The position numbers and the translations under genes were made by a program. Shown here one piece after another: positions 43,049 through 50,387 of a stretch of DNA of 64,000 bases (position 1 is its first letter; each line of letters starts with the position of its first letter). Source of the DNA: Nocardia alni (GTDB lineage Bacteria > Actinomycetota > Actinomycetes > Mycobacteriales > Mycobacteriaceae). Below the pieces are notes generated by a model. The model searched no databases. It saw only the letters and a list, made by a program, of their open reading frames with translations, and was not told the DNA's origin. The stretch lies in NCBI RefSeq assembly GCF_019038435.1, contig NZ_JAGPOX010000041.1:1-64000 (forward strand), written 5' to 3'.

Positions 43049-44455
43049 GTGACTCTGCGCCTTTTCGACACCGCGACGCGGACCCTGCGTGATTTCACGC
43101 CGTTGGTCCCCGGCCGAGCGTCGATCTACCTCTGTGGCGCCACCGTGCAGGGCGAACCCCATATCGGACATGTGCGCAGCGGAGTCGCCTTCGACGTGCT
43201 GCGCCGCTGGCTGCTGGCAAGCGGGCTGGACGTGGCGTTCGTGCGCAACGTCACCGATATCGACGACAAGATTCTCAACAAGGCCGCTGCCGCGGGCCGC
43301 CCGTGGTGGGAGTGGGCCGCCACGCACGAACGCGCCTTCGACCGCGCCTACGCCGCTCTCGGCGTGCTGCCCCCCTCGGTCGAGCCGCGCGCCACCGGCC
43401 ACATCACCCAGATGGTCGAGATGATGCAGCGGCTGATCGACCGCGGCCACGCCTACGCCTCGGCCGGAAACGTGTACTTCGATGTGCGCAGCTTCCCCGA
43501 GTACGGCGCACTGTCCGGGCACAGGCTCGACGATGTGCACCAGGGTGAGAGCGCGGGCGCGGGCAAACGCGATCCGCGCGATTTCACGCTGTGGAAGGCC
43601 GCCAAGCCCGGCGAGCCGACCTGGCCCTCGCCGTGGGGTCCGGGCCGCCCCGGCTGGCATCTGGAATGCTCGGCGATGGCCGAGTTCTACCTCGGCGCGG
43701 AATTCGATATTCATTGCGGCGGCATGGATCTGGTGTTTCCGCACCACGAGAACGAGATCGCCCAATCCCGCGCCGCCGGTGACGGTTTCGCGCACTATTG
43801 GCTGCACAACGGCTGGGTGACCCTGGGCGGGGAAAAGATGTCCAAGTCCCTGGGCAACACCCTGGCGGTGCCGAACGTGCTGGAAACCGTTCGCGCCGTG
43901 GAACTTCGGTTCTACCTGGGCAGCGCGCACTACAGCTCGATGCTGGAGTATTCCGATCAGGCGCTGCGCGATGCCGCCAATACCTATCAGCGACTCGAGG
44001 CGTTCGTGCGGCGCTCGGCCGAGCGCCTCGGTGAGATCCCCGTCGGCAAGTGGACCGACGCCTTCGCCGAGGCGCTGGACGACAACCTCGGAATTCCCAA
44101 GGCGCTGGCCGAAATTCACCGGGTCGTGCACGAGGGCAACAAGGCGCTGGAGTCCGGCGCCACCGACGCCGCCCGCGAGTACGCAGAACAGGTTCGCGCC
44201 ATGCTCGCGATCCTCGGGGTGGATCCGCTGGACCCGCACTGGGATTCGGGCACGGACACCTCGGCGGCGGGCGATGCGCTCGACGTGCTGGTGCGTGCCG
44301 AACTCGACCGCCGCCAGACCGCCCGCGCGACCAAGGACTGGGCGGAGGCCGACGCGGTGCGCGACCGACTGCACACGGCCGGGGTAGAGGTCACCGACAC
44401 ACCCGACGGCCCGGAATGGTCGCTGGTGTCACCCTCGACACGGAAGGCGAACTGA
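43049..44455 (+). CDS. cysS: Cysteinyl-tRNA synthetase
   Basis: This class I aminoacyl-tRNA synthetase has 468 residues. The HIGH signature is HIGHVRSG after YLCGATVQGEP, the zinc-binding cysteine and histidines are in YLCG, HCGGMDLVFPHHENE, and KMSKS is present as EKMSKSLGN. The GTG start gives the usual N-terminus LRLFDTATRTLRDF. The stop overlaps the rlmB start (TGATG), as in the Rv3580c-Rv3579c order. Confidence 0.95.
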   Translation: MTLRLFDTATRTLRDFTPLVPGRASIYLCGATVQGEPHIGHVRSGVAFDVLRRWLLASGLDVAFVRNVTDIDDKILNKAAAAGRPWWEWAATHERAFDRAYAALGVLPPSVEPRATGHITQMVEMMQRLIDRGHAYASAGNVYFDVRSFPEYGALSGHRLDDVHQGESAGAGKRDPRDFTLWKAAKPGEPTWPSPWGPGRPGWHLECSAMAEFYLGAEFDIHCGGMDLVFPHHENEIAQSRAAGDGFAHYWLHNGWVTLGGEKMSKSLGNTLAVPNVLETVRAVELRFYLGSAHYSSMLEYSDQALRDAANTYQRLEAFVRRSAERLGEIPVGKWTDAFAEALDDNLGIPKALAEIHRVVHEGNKALESGATDAAREYAEQVRAMLAILGVDPLDPHWDSGTDTSAAGDALDVLVRAELDRRQTARATKDWAEADAVRDRLHTAGVEVTDTPDGPEWSLVSPSTRKAN

Positions 44456-45432
44456 TGGCAGGCAACTCACAGCGACGCGGCGCGATCCGCAAGGGCGGCA
44501 GCAAGAAGGGCCAGGTGGCCGGGTCCGGCGGTGTCCGGCGGCGCGGGCTCGAGGGCAAGGGCCCGACCCCGAAGGCGGTGGACCGCAGCTATCACCCCGC
44601 GGCCAAGCGGGCGGCCGCGGCGGCCAAGGCCGCGGCGAAGGGCGGCGGGCGAGCGCCCGGGAGCCGCACGGCCGGACGCCGCAGCGACGACGGCCCCGAA
44701 CTGGTCCTCGGCCGCAACCCGGTGGTGGAGTGCCTGCGCGCCGGTGTTCCGGCGACAGCGCTGTTCGTGGCGGTGGGCACCGAGAACGACGAGCGCCTCA
44801 CCGAATCGGTCAAACTCGCCGCCGACACCGGGATCTCGATCCTCGAGGTGCCGCGCACCGACCTGGATCGCATGAGCACCAACGGCTTACACCAGGGTGT
44901 GGCCCTGCAGGTGCCGCCGTACCGCTACGCGCATCCGGACGATCTGCTCGAATCGGCGCACAACTCCACCGAACCCGCGCTGCTGGTCGCACTGGACAAC
45001 ATCTCCGACCCGCGCAACCTCGGCGCGGTGATCCGCTCGGTCGCCGCGTTCGGCGGCCACGGCGTGGTGATCCCGCAGCGGCGCAGCGCCAGCGTCACGG
45101 CGGTGGCCTGGCGGACCAGCGCCGGTGCCGCAGCCCGGCTGCCGGTCGCGCGGGCGACGAATCTGACCCGCACGCTGAAGGATTGGGCGGCCAGCGGTGC
45201 GCAGATCATCGGCCTGGACGCGGGCGGCGACACCGCGCTGGACGAATTCGACGGCACCACACCGACTGTCATCGTGGTCGGCTCGGAGGGCAAGGGCCTG
45301 TCGCGGCTGGTCCGCGAGACCTGCGACTCTATCCTGAGCATCCCGATGGCCGGTCCGGTTGAATCGCTCAACGCCTCGGTGGCCGCGGGCGTCGTGCTGG
45401 CGGATATCGCTCGTCAGCGCCGCGCGCGGTAG
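44455..45432 (+). CDS. rlmB: 23S rRNA (guanosine-2'-O-)-methyltransferase RlmB/TrmH family
   Basis: The 325-residue SPOUT methyltransferase starts at the ATG overlapping the cysS stop. A basic N-terminal tail of about 70 residues, rich in Arg, Lys, Ala and Gly, precedes the substrate-binding domain (LVLGRNPVVECLRAG). The knotted catalytic domain has the three SPOUT motifs NISDPRNLGAVIRS, IVVGSEGKGLS and ESLNASVAAGVVL. The family methylates the ribose of G2251 in 23S rRNA; the basic tail could aid rRNA binding. Confidence 0.92.
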   Translation: MAGNSQRRGAIRKGGSKKGQVAGSGGVRRRGLEGKGPTPKAVDRSYHPAAKRAAAAAKAAAKGGGRAPGSRTAGRRSDDGPELVLGRNPVVECLRAGVPATALFVAVGTENDERLTESVKLAADTGISILEVPRTDLDRMSTNGLHQGVALQVPPYRYAHPDDLLESAHNSTEPALLVALDNISDPRNLGAVIRSVAAFGGHGVVIPQRRSASVTAVAWRTSAGAAARLPVARATNLTRTLKDWAASGAQIIGLDAGGDTALDEFDGTTPTVIVVGSEGKGLSRLVRETCDSILSIPMAGPVESLNASVAAGVVLADIARQRRAR

Positions 45433-45506
45433 ACGGACTCGCCGAACGGCCACACGGCGGCAATCGAATACAGCGCGTCAGCCCGACCTCATGAGCGGGG
45501 CACCCG

Positions 45507-45512
45507 TAGACT
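45507..45512 (+). promoter_or_regulatory. -10 hexamer TAGACT (leaderless) for the DUF4190 gene
   Basis: TAGACT ends exactly six bases before the GTG at 45519, which selects that GTG over the ATG two codons later. Confidence 0.55.
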
Positions 45513-45518
45513 CGTGAG

Positions 45519-45824
45519 GTGGCCATGCCGAACCCCTACTGGGATGACCTGCCCGAGCAGCCGATCGGGCAACCGATCGAGCACCCGCACGCGACGACGG
45601 TGCTGCTGCTCGGTGCACTGAGCGTCTTCTGTTGCGGCGCACTGGGTCCCATCGCGTGGGCCATGGGCAAGCGTGCCCTGGACCAGATCGAACGCTCCGG
45701 CGGCGCTCTCGGTGGCCGCTCCCAGGTGGTGATCGGCTACGTCCTGGGCGTTGTCGGGACGATCCTCATGGTCATCGTCGCGATCATTTACCTGATGCTC
45801 CTGGTGGGCGGGCACGGAAGATAG
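45519..45824 (+). CDS. DUF4190 domain membrane protein
   Basis: This 101-residue protein has a Pro-rich cytoplasmic N-terminus and two transmembrane helices. They flank the DUF4190 signature GALGPIAWAMGKRALDQIERSG, given here as GALGPIAWAMGKRALDQI plus ERSGG. The function of this small actinobacterial family is unknown. The gene stands alone between rlmB and the convergent enoyl-CoA hydratase gene, 6 bases away. Confidence 0.8.
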   Translation: MAMPNPYWDDLPEQPIGQPIEHPHATTVLLLGALSVFCCGALGPIAWAMGKRALDQIERSGGALGGRSQVVIGYVLGVVGTILMVIVAIIYLMLLVGGHGR

Positions 45825-45830
45825 TGCGGC

Positions 45831-46640
45831 TCAGTCCAGGCTGGGTCGGCCCGTTTCGCCCGTGGTATCCCAGGCCGGCCACTCACCGGTGATACTTCCC
45901 GTCCAGCGCGGCTGGCGGCGATCCCGGAACGCGGCCATCCCCTCACCGCCGTCGATGCTCTTGGCGACGAAGGTGTTCAGCTCGGACTCCAACTGACCGA
46001 CCGCCTCGGGGGTCATACCCAGCCCCTCCCACAGCAGCCGCTTGGACAGCGCGGCGGGCAGCGGCGCGGACCCACCCGCGATGTCCTGTGCGACGGACAG
46101 CGCCGTCGGCAGCACCTCGGCGGCGTGCAGGCATCCGTTCGCCAGGCCCATGGCCTTGGCCTCGTCACCGTCGAAGGTACGGCCGGTGAGCATGATGTCG
46201 GCGGCGTTGGCCATGCCGACCAGTCGCGGCAGCGTCCAGTGCGCATAGCCGTCGGCCAGCACGGCCCGGCGCACCTGGTTGAGACCGTAGACGGCGTCGC
46301 GGGCCATGTATCGCAGATCGCACTGCAACGCCAGCGCCAGACCGATACCCACGGCGTGACCGTTCACCGCCGCGATCACCGGCTTGCGCACGCGCCACGG
46401 CGGCGGGTCGATGGTGCCGCTGACATCGCCGACCCGGCTGGACAGATCGGCCCCGGCGCAGAACGCCGGTGGTGTACCGGTGATGACCACCGCGCGGATG
46501 GCGTCCTCGGCGTCGCATCTGCTCAGCGCCGCACCGAGTTCCGTCGCCATGACCGGCGTCAGCGCGTTCTGCTGAGCGGGACGGTTGAGCGTGAGCACGG
46601 CGACACCGGCGGAGACATCGACCTGGAGTTCCGAACTCAT
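45831..46640 (-). CDS. Enoyl-CoA hydratase/isomerase family protein
   Basis: The 269-residue crotonase-fold protein starts at ATG 46640 with GAGGTA upstream; the longer frame has no support. The oxyanion segment PPAFCAGADLSSRVGD and the second loop AVNGHAVGIGLALALQCDLRYM are clear. The catalytic position after RRAVLADGYAHW does not show the two canonical glutamates of crotonase, so the reaction may differ. The chain length and pathway are unknown. It is divergent from a hydrolase gene with a TGACGCGTCA palindrome (46739-46748) between them. Confidence 0.85.
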   Translation of the reverse strand: MSSELQVDVSAGVAVLTLNRPAQQNALTPVMATELGAALSRCDAEDAIRAVVITGTPPAFCAGADLSSRVGDVSGTIDPPPWRVRKPVIAAVNGHAVGIGLALALQCDLRYMARDAVYGLNQVRRAVLADGYAHWTLPRLVGMANAADIMLTGRTFDGDEAKAMGLANGCLHAAEVLPTALSVAQDIAGGSAPLPAALSKRLLWEGLGMTPEAVGQLESELNTFVAKSIDGGEGMAAFRDRRQPRWTGSITGEWPAWDTTGETGRPSLD

Positions 46641-46854
46641 GCTGTGTACCTCATACCGCACCCTTTCGGCATGGCCGTCCGGCGCGCTACTGCCTGCTCG
46701 CCCGACCATGCAAACAACCATCCTAAGACACTGCCATGACGCGTCAGGGTGTGTCGCACCACACTTCGTCGCCATCCGACATTTCGGTATCCGTACTGGT
46801 CGCCCCGCTGGGCCGCTCATCCGTTCCAGGCGAGTCGCCTATCGTCGACAGGCG

Positions 46855-47616
46855 ATGGTGATCTCGAATCGGACAGTGACCGAAATGGGCGGTACGGGCG
46901 TACCGATCCTGCTCCTGCACGGCCTGATGGGCAGTGGTCGGACCTGGCACGCGCAGCTGGACTGGCTGCGCGAGTTCGGACGGCCCTATACCTTCGACGC
47001 GGCCGGGCACGGCCGACCGGCGCCGCCGGAGCTGACCACGGAGGCGTTCGTGGCGGATCTGGCCGCGGCCGTAGCCTCGATCACCGAGCCGATGGTGGTG
47101 ATCGGCCATTCCATGGGCGGGCTGCACGGCTGGATGTTCGCCGCGCGGTATCCCGAGCGGGTGCGCGCGCTGGTGGTCGAGGATATGGCGCCGGATTTTC
47201 GCGGCCGCACCGCACAGGACTGGGCACGGATGATCGAGGCGTGGCCGCAGCCGTTCCCGGATGAGGCCGCGATGCTCGCGTACTTCGGCCCGGTGGCCGG
47301 GCGCTATTTCTTGAACTCGTTCGCCCACGGCCCGGACGGCTACCGATTGCACGGCCCGGTGAAGACCTTCCGCGACATTTCCGAGGAATGGGGAACCCGC
47401 GACTTCTGGGCCGAATGGGAATCGGTGGGCGCGCCCGCACTCCTGCTCGAGGGCGAGCACACGATCACCCCGCCGGGGCAGATGCGCCGGATGGCCGAGG
47501 TGAATTCCCGCGCCCGGCACGTACTGATCCCGCACGCCGGGCACCTGGTCCACGACGACCGGCCCGAGGCGTATCGCACCGAGGTTTCTGCCTTTCTACG
47601 TTCGGTCCTCGCATAA
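46855..47616 (+). CDS. Alpha/beta hydrolase
   Basis: From ATG 46855 the product is 253 residues. LLLHGLMGSG gives the oxyanion loop, GHSMGGLHGW the nucleophile elbow (serine near 90) and IPHAGHLVHDD the catalytic histidine. An in-frame extension upstream to 46585 overlaps the divergent gene and is rejected. M. tuberculosis has a comparable hydrolase (Rv3591c) next to mhuD, so this may be its counterpart. The substrate is unknown. Confidence 0.83.
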   Translation: MVISNRTVTEMGGTGVPILLLHGLMGSGRTWHAQLDWLREFGRPYTFDAAGHGRPAPPELTTEAFVADLAAAVASITEPMVVIGHSMGGLHGWMFAARYPERVRALVVEDMAPDFRGRTAQDWARMIEAWPQPFPDEAAMLAYFGPVAGRYFLNSFAHGPDGYRLHGPVKTFRDISEEWGTRDFWAEWESVGAPALLLEGEHTITPPGQMRRMAEVNSRARHVLIPHAGHLVHDDRPEAYRTEVSAFLRSVLA

Positions 47617-47677
47617 GGTCGCACCTGCGCGAACATCTTTGATGGCGGGTGCCTTCAGTTACTCCGGGCGGTCGCCG

Positions 47678-47683
47678 TATGCT
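47678..47683 (+). promoter_or_regulatory. -10 hexamer TATGCT (leaderless) for the acyl-CoA dehydrogenase
   Basis: TATGCT ends exactly six bases before the ATG at 47690. Confidence 0.5.
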
Positions 47684-47689
47684 CAGCCG

Positions 47690-48862
47690 ATGATCGACTT
47701 CTCGATTCCCGCCGACCTCGCCGCCGAACGTGATCGGGTGCGCCGGTTCGTCATCGACAAGATCGTCCCGTACGAGCGCGATCCGCGCCTGACCTCACAC
47801 GGGCCGAACGACGAGTTGCGAGCCGAACTCGTCGAGCTGGCACGGGCGGAGAACCTGCTGACCGTGCAGGCTCCGACCGAGCTGGGCGGACGCGGGCTGA
47901 CCCATATCGAGCAGGCCGTGCTGTACGAGGCCGCGGGCTGGTCCACCCTCGGACCGGTCGCGATGAACTGCGCCGCGCCGGACGAGGGCAATATGTTCCT
48001 GCTGTCCAGGGTCGCGAATCCCGAACAGGTGCAGCGCTATCTCATGCCGGTGATCACCGGCCGCCAGCGCTCGGTATTCGCGATGACCGAGCCGGGCGGG
48101 GCCGGATCCGATCCGGGCCAGCTGGCCACCTCCGCGAGTTTCGACGGCGAGAACTTCGTCATCAACGGCCACAAATGGCTCATCACCGGGGCGAACGGCG
48201 CCAAGACGTGGATCATCATGGCCCGGCTCGAGGCCAATCCCCATGCGCCGGAAGGGCCCACACTGTTTCTCACCGAGGGTGACACGCCGGGCATCGTCGT
48301 CGAGCGGACCATGAACACCATGGACCGCAACTACGTCGGCGGACACGGCGTGGTGCGGTTCGACAATCTCACGCTGCCGAAGGAATCCGTCCTCGGCGAA
48401 ACCGGGCAGGCGCTGCGCTACGCGCAGCTGCGACTGGCCCCGGCCCGCCTGACCCACTGCATGCGCTGGCTCGGCGCGGCCGAACGGGCACACAGCATCG
48501 CGGTCGAGCACGCCCGCACCCGCACCGCCTTCGGCAGACCCATCGGTGAACACGAGGGCGTGTCGTTCATGTTGGCGGACAACGAGATCGCCCTGCACCA
48601 GTGCCGCCTGACCATCTGGCACGCCTGCTGGCTGATGGACAACGGCGACAAGGCCAGGCACGAGAGCTCGATGGCCAAATCCTATGTCTCCGAAGAGCTT
48701 TTCAAGGTCGCCGACCGCTGCGTTCAGGTACTCGGCGGCATCGGCATCAGCGACGAGACGGTCGTGGAGATGATCTTCCGCGACATGCGCGCCTTCCGCC
48801 TCTACGACGGCCCCACCGAGGTACACAAATGGGCCATCGGACGCCAGGTGCTGCGGGGGTAG
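47690..48862 (+). CDS. Acyl-CoA dehydrogenase family protein
   Basis: The 390-residue flavoprotein shows the standard features: FAMTEPGGAGSDPGQLATSA, HKWLITGANGAKTWIIMA, RTAFGRPIGEHEGVSFMLAD, QVLGGIGISDETVVEMIFRDMRAFRLYDGPTEVH (read here in two parts, QVLGGIGISDETVV and FRLYDGPTEVH). ATG 47690 gives the usual start MIDFSIPADLAAERDRV. It follows the hydrolase gene by 73 bases but has its own leaderless promoter. The conserved late position that supplies the catalytic glutamate in many ACADs falls in this C-terminal segment; the specific substrate is unknown. Confidence 0.9.
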   Translation: MIDFSIPADLAAERDRVRRFVIDKIVPYERDPRLTSHGPNDELRAELVELARAENLLTVQAPTELGGRGLTHIEQAVLYEAAGWSTLGPVAMNCAAPDEGNMFLLSRVANPEQVQRYLMPVITGRQRSVFAMTEPGGAGSDPGQLATSASFDGENFVINGHKWLITGANGAKTWIIMARLEANPHAPEGPTLFLTEGDTPGIVVERTMNTMDRNYVGGHGVVRFDNLTLPKESVLGETGQALRYAQLRLAPARLTHCMRWLGAAERAHSIAVEHARTRTAFGRPIGEHEGVSFMLADNEIALHQCRLTIWHACWLMDNGDKARHESSMAKSYVSEELFKVADRCVQVLGGIGISDETVVEMIFRDMRAFRLYDGPTEVHKWAIGRQVLRG

Positions 48863-48864
48863 AC

Positions 48865-48886
48865 CTGTCTCGACGCGTCGAGACAG
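48865..48886. terminator. 22-bp perfect palindrome between convergent genes
   Basis: CTGTCTCGACGCGTCGAGACAG is self-complementary over its full length. It sits between the stops of the acyl-CoA dehydrogenase and amidohydrolase genes, 3 and 6 bases away. As RNA it would fold into a tight stem for both directions, though no T run follows. Confidence 0.55.
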
Positions 48887-48891
48887 AGCCG

Positions 48892-49803
48892 TCACACGAT
48901 GGCGGTCGGCTCCGAGGCGGGCAATGATTCTTCGGAAGGTAACGGCCACTGGAGGATTCGTCGGGCCGATCCACCCAGGATCAGGTCTCGCTCCTGCTGT
49001 GAGAGTTCGGGATCGTCCGAGACGCTGTACAGCAGATCGGCCCAGGTGTGGCCGAACATGACGGATTTGTCGCTCGCCCAGAGCAATCGGTCGGCGCCGA
49101 AAGCCTCGATCGCGCGCCGCAGGTACGGCCGGATCTCCGGATACGGGTATGTCGTTGCGCCGAAGTAGTTCTGGGCGTGGCTCCACTTCAGCGCGATGTT
49201 GGGCAGGTCCGCGAGGCGCAGCACTCGATCGAAGTAACCGGTGCTCTGCGCGGCGCGCGCCTCCTCCTGGGGGCGGCCGGCCGGAATTCCCGGAAAGCCC
49301 ATACCGCAGTGGTCGACGACGAATGTCAGTCCGGGAAACTGCCGGGCGTACGGTTCCAGCAGTTCGACGTAACCCGGAATGAACAGGAATACCGGGAGAC
49401 CCACGTCCTGGGCGATTTCCAGCAGCTGCGTGTACGCCCCGGTGGCGAACGCCTCCACCTCGTCGAGCGTCCAGACCGGCTGCAATCGAAAGGCGCGGGC
49501 ATGCGGGGATGTGCCGACGAAGCGCATGAGACTTTCCAGTTGCGGATCGCGGCGGTCGATGCGAACCAGATAGGAGAATCGGCCGGGATGCAGGATGGCG
49601 GCCTCTTCCGCGGTCGGCCACGATACGCGCCAGGCACCGTTCTCCAGGAGGTGACCGGGCTCGAAATGAGTCGGTCCGGTGTCCCGGTAGACGCCCCAGA
49701 ATTCGTCGAGCAGTACGGAGGTGATGCCGAGTGCGTCCATCGCTTCGAGCGTCGGCTCGATCATCCGGCGCCCGAGGTGCAGTTGCGCGTCGACGATATC
49801 CAT
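48892..49803 (-). CDS. Amidohydrolase 2 (metal-dependent hydrolase/decarboxylase) family
   Basis: From ATG 49803, with AAGGAAA upstream, the product is 303 residues. It is an amidohydrolase-related TIM barrel with IVDAQLHLGRRM at the start. The first metal-site histidine motif is reduced to Q-L-H rather than H-x-H. Later landmarks are FVVDHCGMGFPGIP and RLLWASDKSVMFGH, where the usual active-site histidine and aspartate appear. Members include decarboxylases of the ACMS type and lactone hydrolases, so function is open. Its promoter faces mhuD across 231 bases. Confidence 0.8.
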   Translation of the reverse strand: MDIVDAQLHLGRRMIEPTLEAMDALGITSVLLDEFWGVYRDTGPTHFEPGHLLENGAWRVSWPTAEEAAILHPGRFSYLVRIDRRDPQLESLMRFVGTSPHARAFRLQPVWTLDEVEAFATGAYTQLLEIAQDVGLPVFLFIPGYVELLEPYARQFPGLTFVVDHCGMGFPGIPAGRPQEEARAAQSTGYFDRVLRLADLPNIALKWSHAQNYFGATTYPYPEIRPYLRRAIEAFGADRLLWASDKSVMFGHTWADLLYSVSDDPELSQQERDLILGGSARRILQWPLPSEESLPASEPTAIV

Positions 49804-49938
49804 ACGTTTTCCTTTTCTGGCGCCACCGGTGACAACAGCTGGAAAGCACTGCCATGGCAGGGATTTCGGAGCAGCGACGCAGGACCCGCCCTCTGGTGTA
49901 CGCCAGTCCGTCGCGACAGGACGATACTTCAATTCTCG

Positions 49939-49957
49939 TAAGGTTAGCAATGATTAA
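49939..49957. promoter_or_regulatory. Possible iron box (half-site) before mhuD
   Basis: TAAGGTTAGCAATGATTAA contains one perfect half of the IdeR/DtxR iron box (AAGGTTAGC), but the second half is degenerate; about 11 of 19 bases fit the consensus. It lies in the AT-rich divergent region between the amidohydrolase gene and mhuD. Confidence 0.3.
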
Positions 49958-50022
49958 TAGTGCACGAGGTTGGAATCGATCTGCCAAGTCGCGCTCGGAG
50001 TCGCGAGCCGAGGCCGCAGCGC

Positions 50023-50028
50023 TAGCCT
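50023..50028 (+). promoter_or_regulatory. -10 hexamer TAGCCT (leaderless) for mhuD
   Basis: TAGCCT ends exactly six bases before the mhuD ATG. Confidence 0.55.
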
Positions 50029-50034
50029 GTACGC

Positions 50035-50349
50035 ATGGCTGTTGTAAAGATCAATGCGATCGAGGTGCCCGAGGGCGCGGGACCCGAGCTGGAGAAGCGA
50101 TTCGCCCATCGCGCGCACGCGGTGGACAACTCGCCCGGATTCCTCGGGTTCCAGCTGCTGCGACCGGTCTCCGGGGACAACCGGTATTTCGTGGTCACGC
50201 AGTGGGATTCGGAGGAGTCCTTCGCCGCGTGGCGGGACGGCCCGGCCAAGGAGGCGCACGCGGGCGATCCGTCGCGCAAGCCGGTGTCCTCGGGTGCGTC
50301 GCTGCTGGAGTTCGAGGTCGTGCTGGACGTGCCGGCCAAGCAGAACTGA
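50035..50349 (+). CDS. mhuD: Heme-degrading monooxygenase MhuD
   Basis: MhuD opens heme to mycobilins and releases iron. This 104-residue ABM-fold protein matches M. tuberculosis Rv3592 from memory along most of its length (VVKINAIEVPEGAGPELEKR, HRAHAVDNSPGFLGFQLLRP). The heme pocket residues N7, W66 and H75 are at the same numbering. It stands alone, divergent from an amidohydrolase gene, with a leaderless promoter and a possible iron-box half-site upstream. The role is probably iron recovery from heme. Confidence 0.93.
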   Translation: MAVVKINAIEVPEGAGPELEKRFAHRAHAVDNSPGFLGFQLLRPVSGDNRYFVVTQWDSEESFAAWRDGPAKEAHAGDPSRKPVSSGASLLEFEVVLDVPAKQN

Positions 50350-50387
50350 GCTCAGCCGCCCTGTCGGCTCATCATCCCGCGGAGTCC

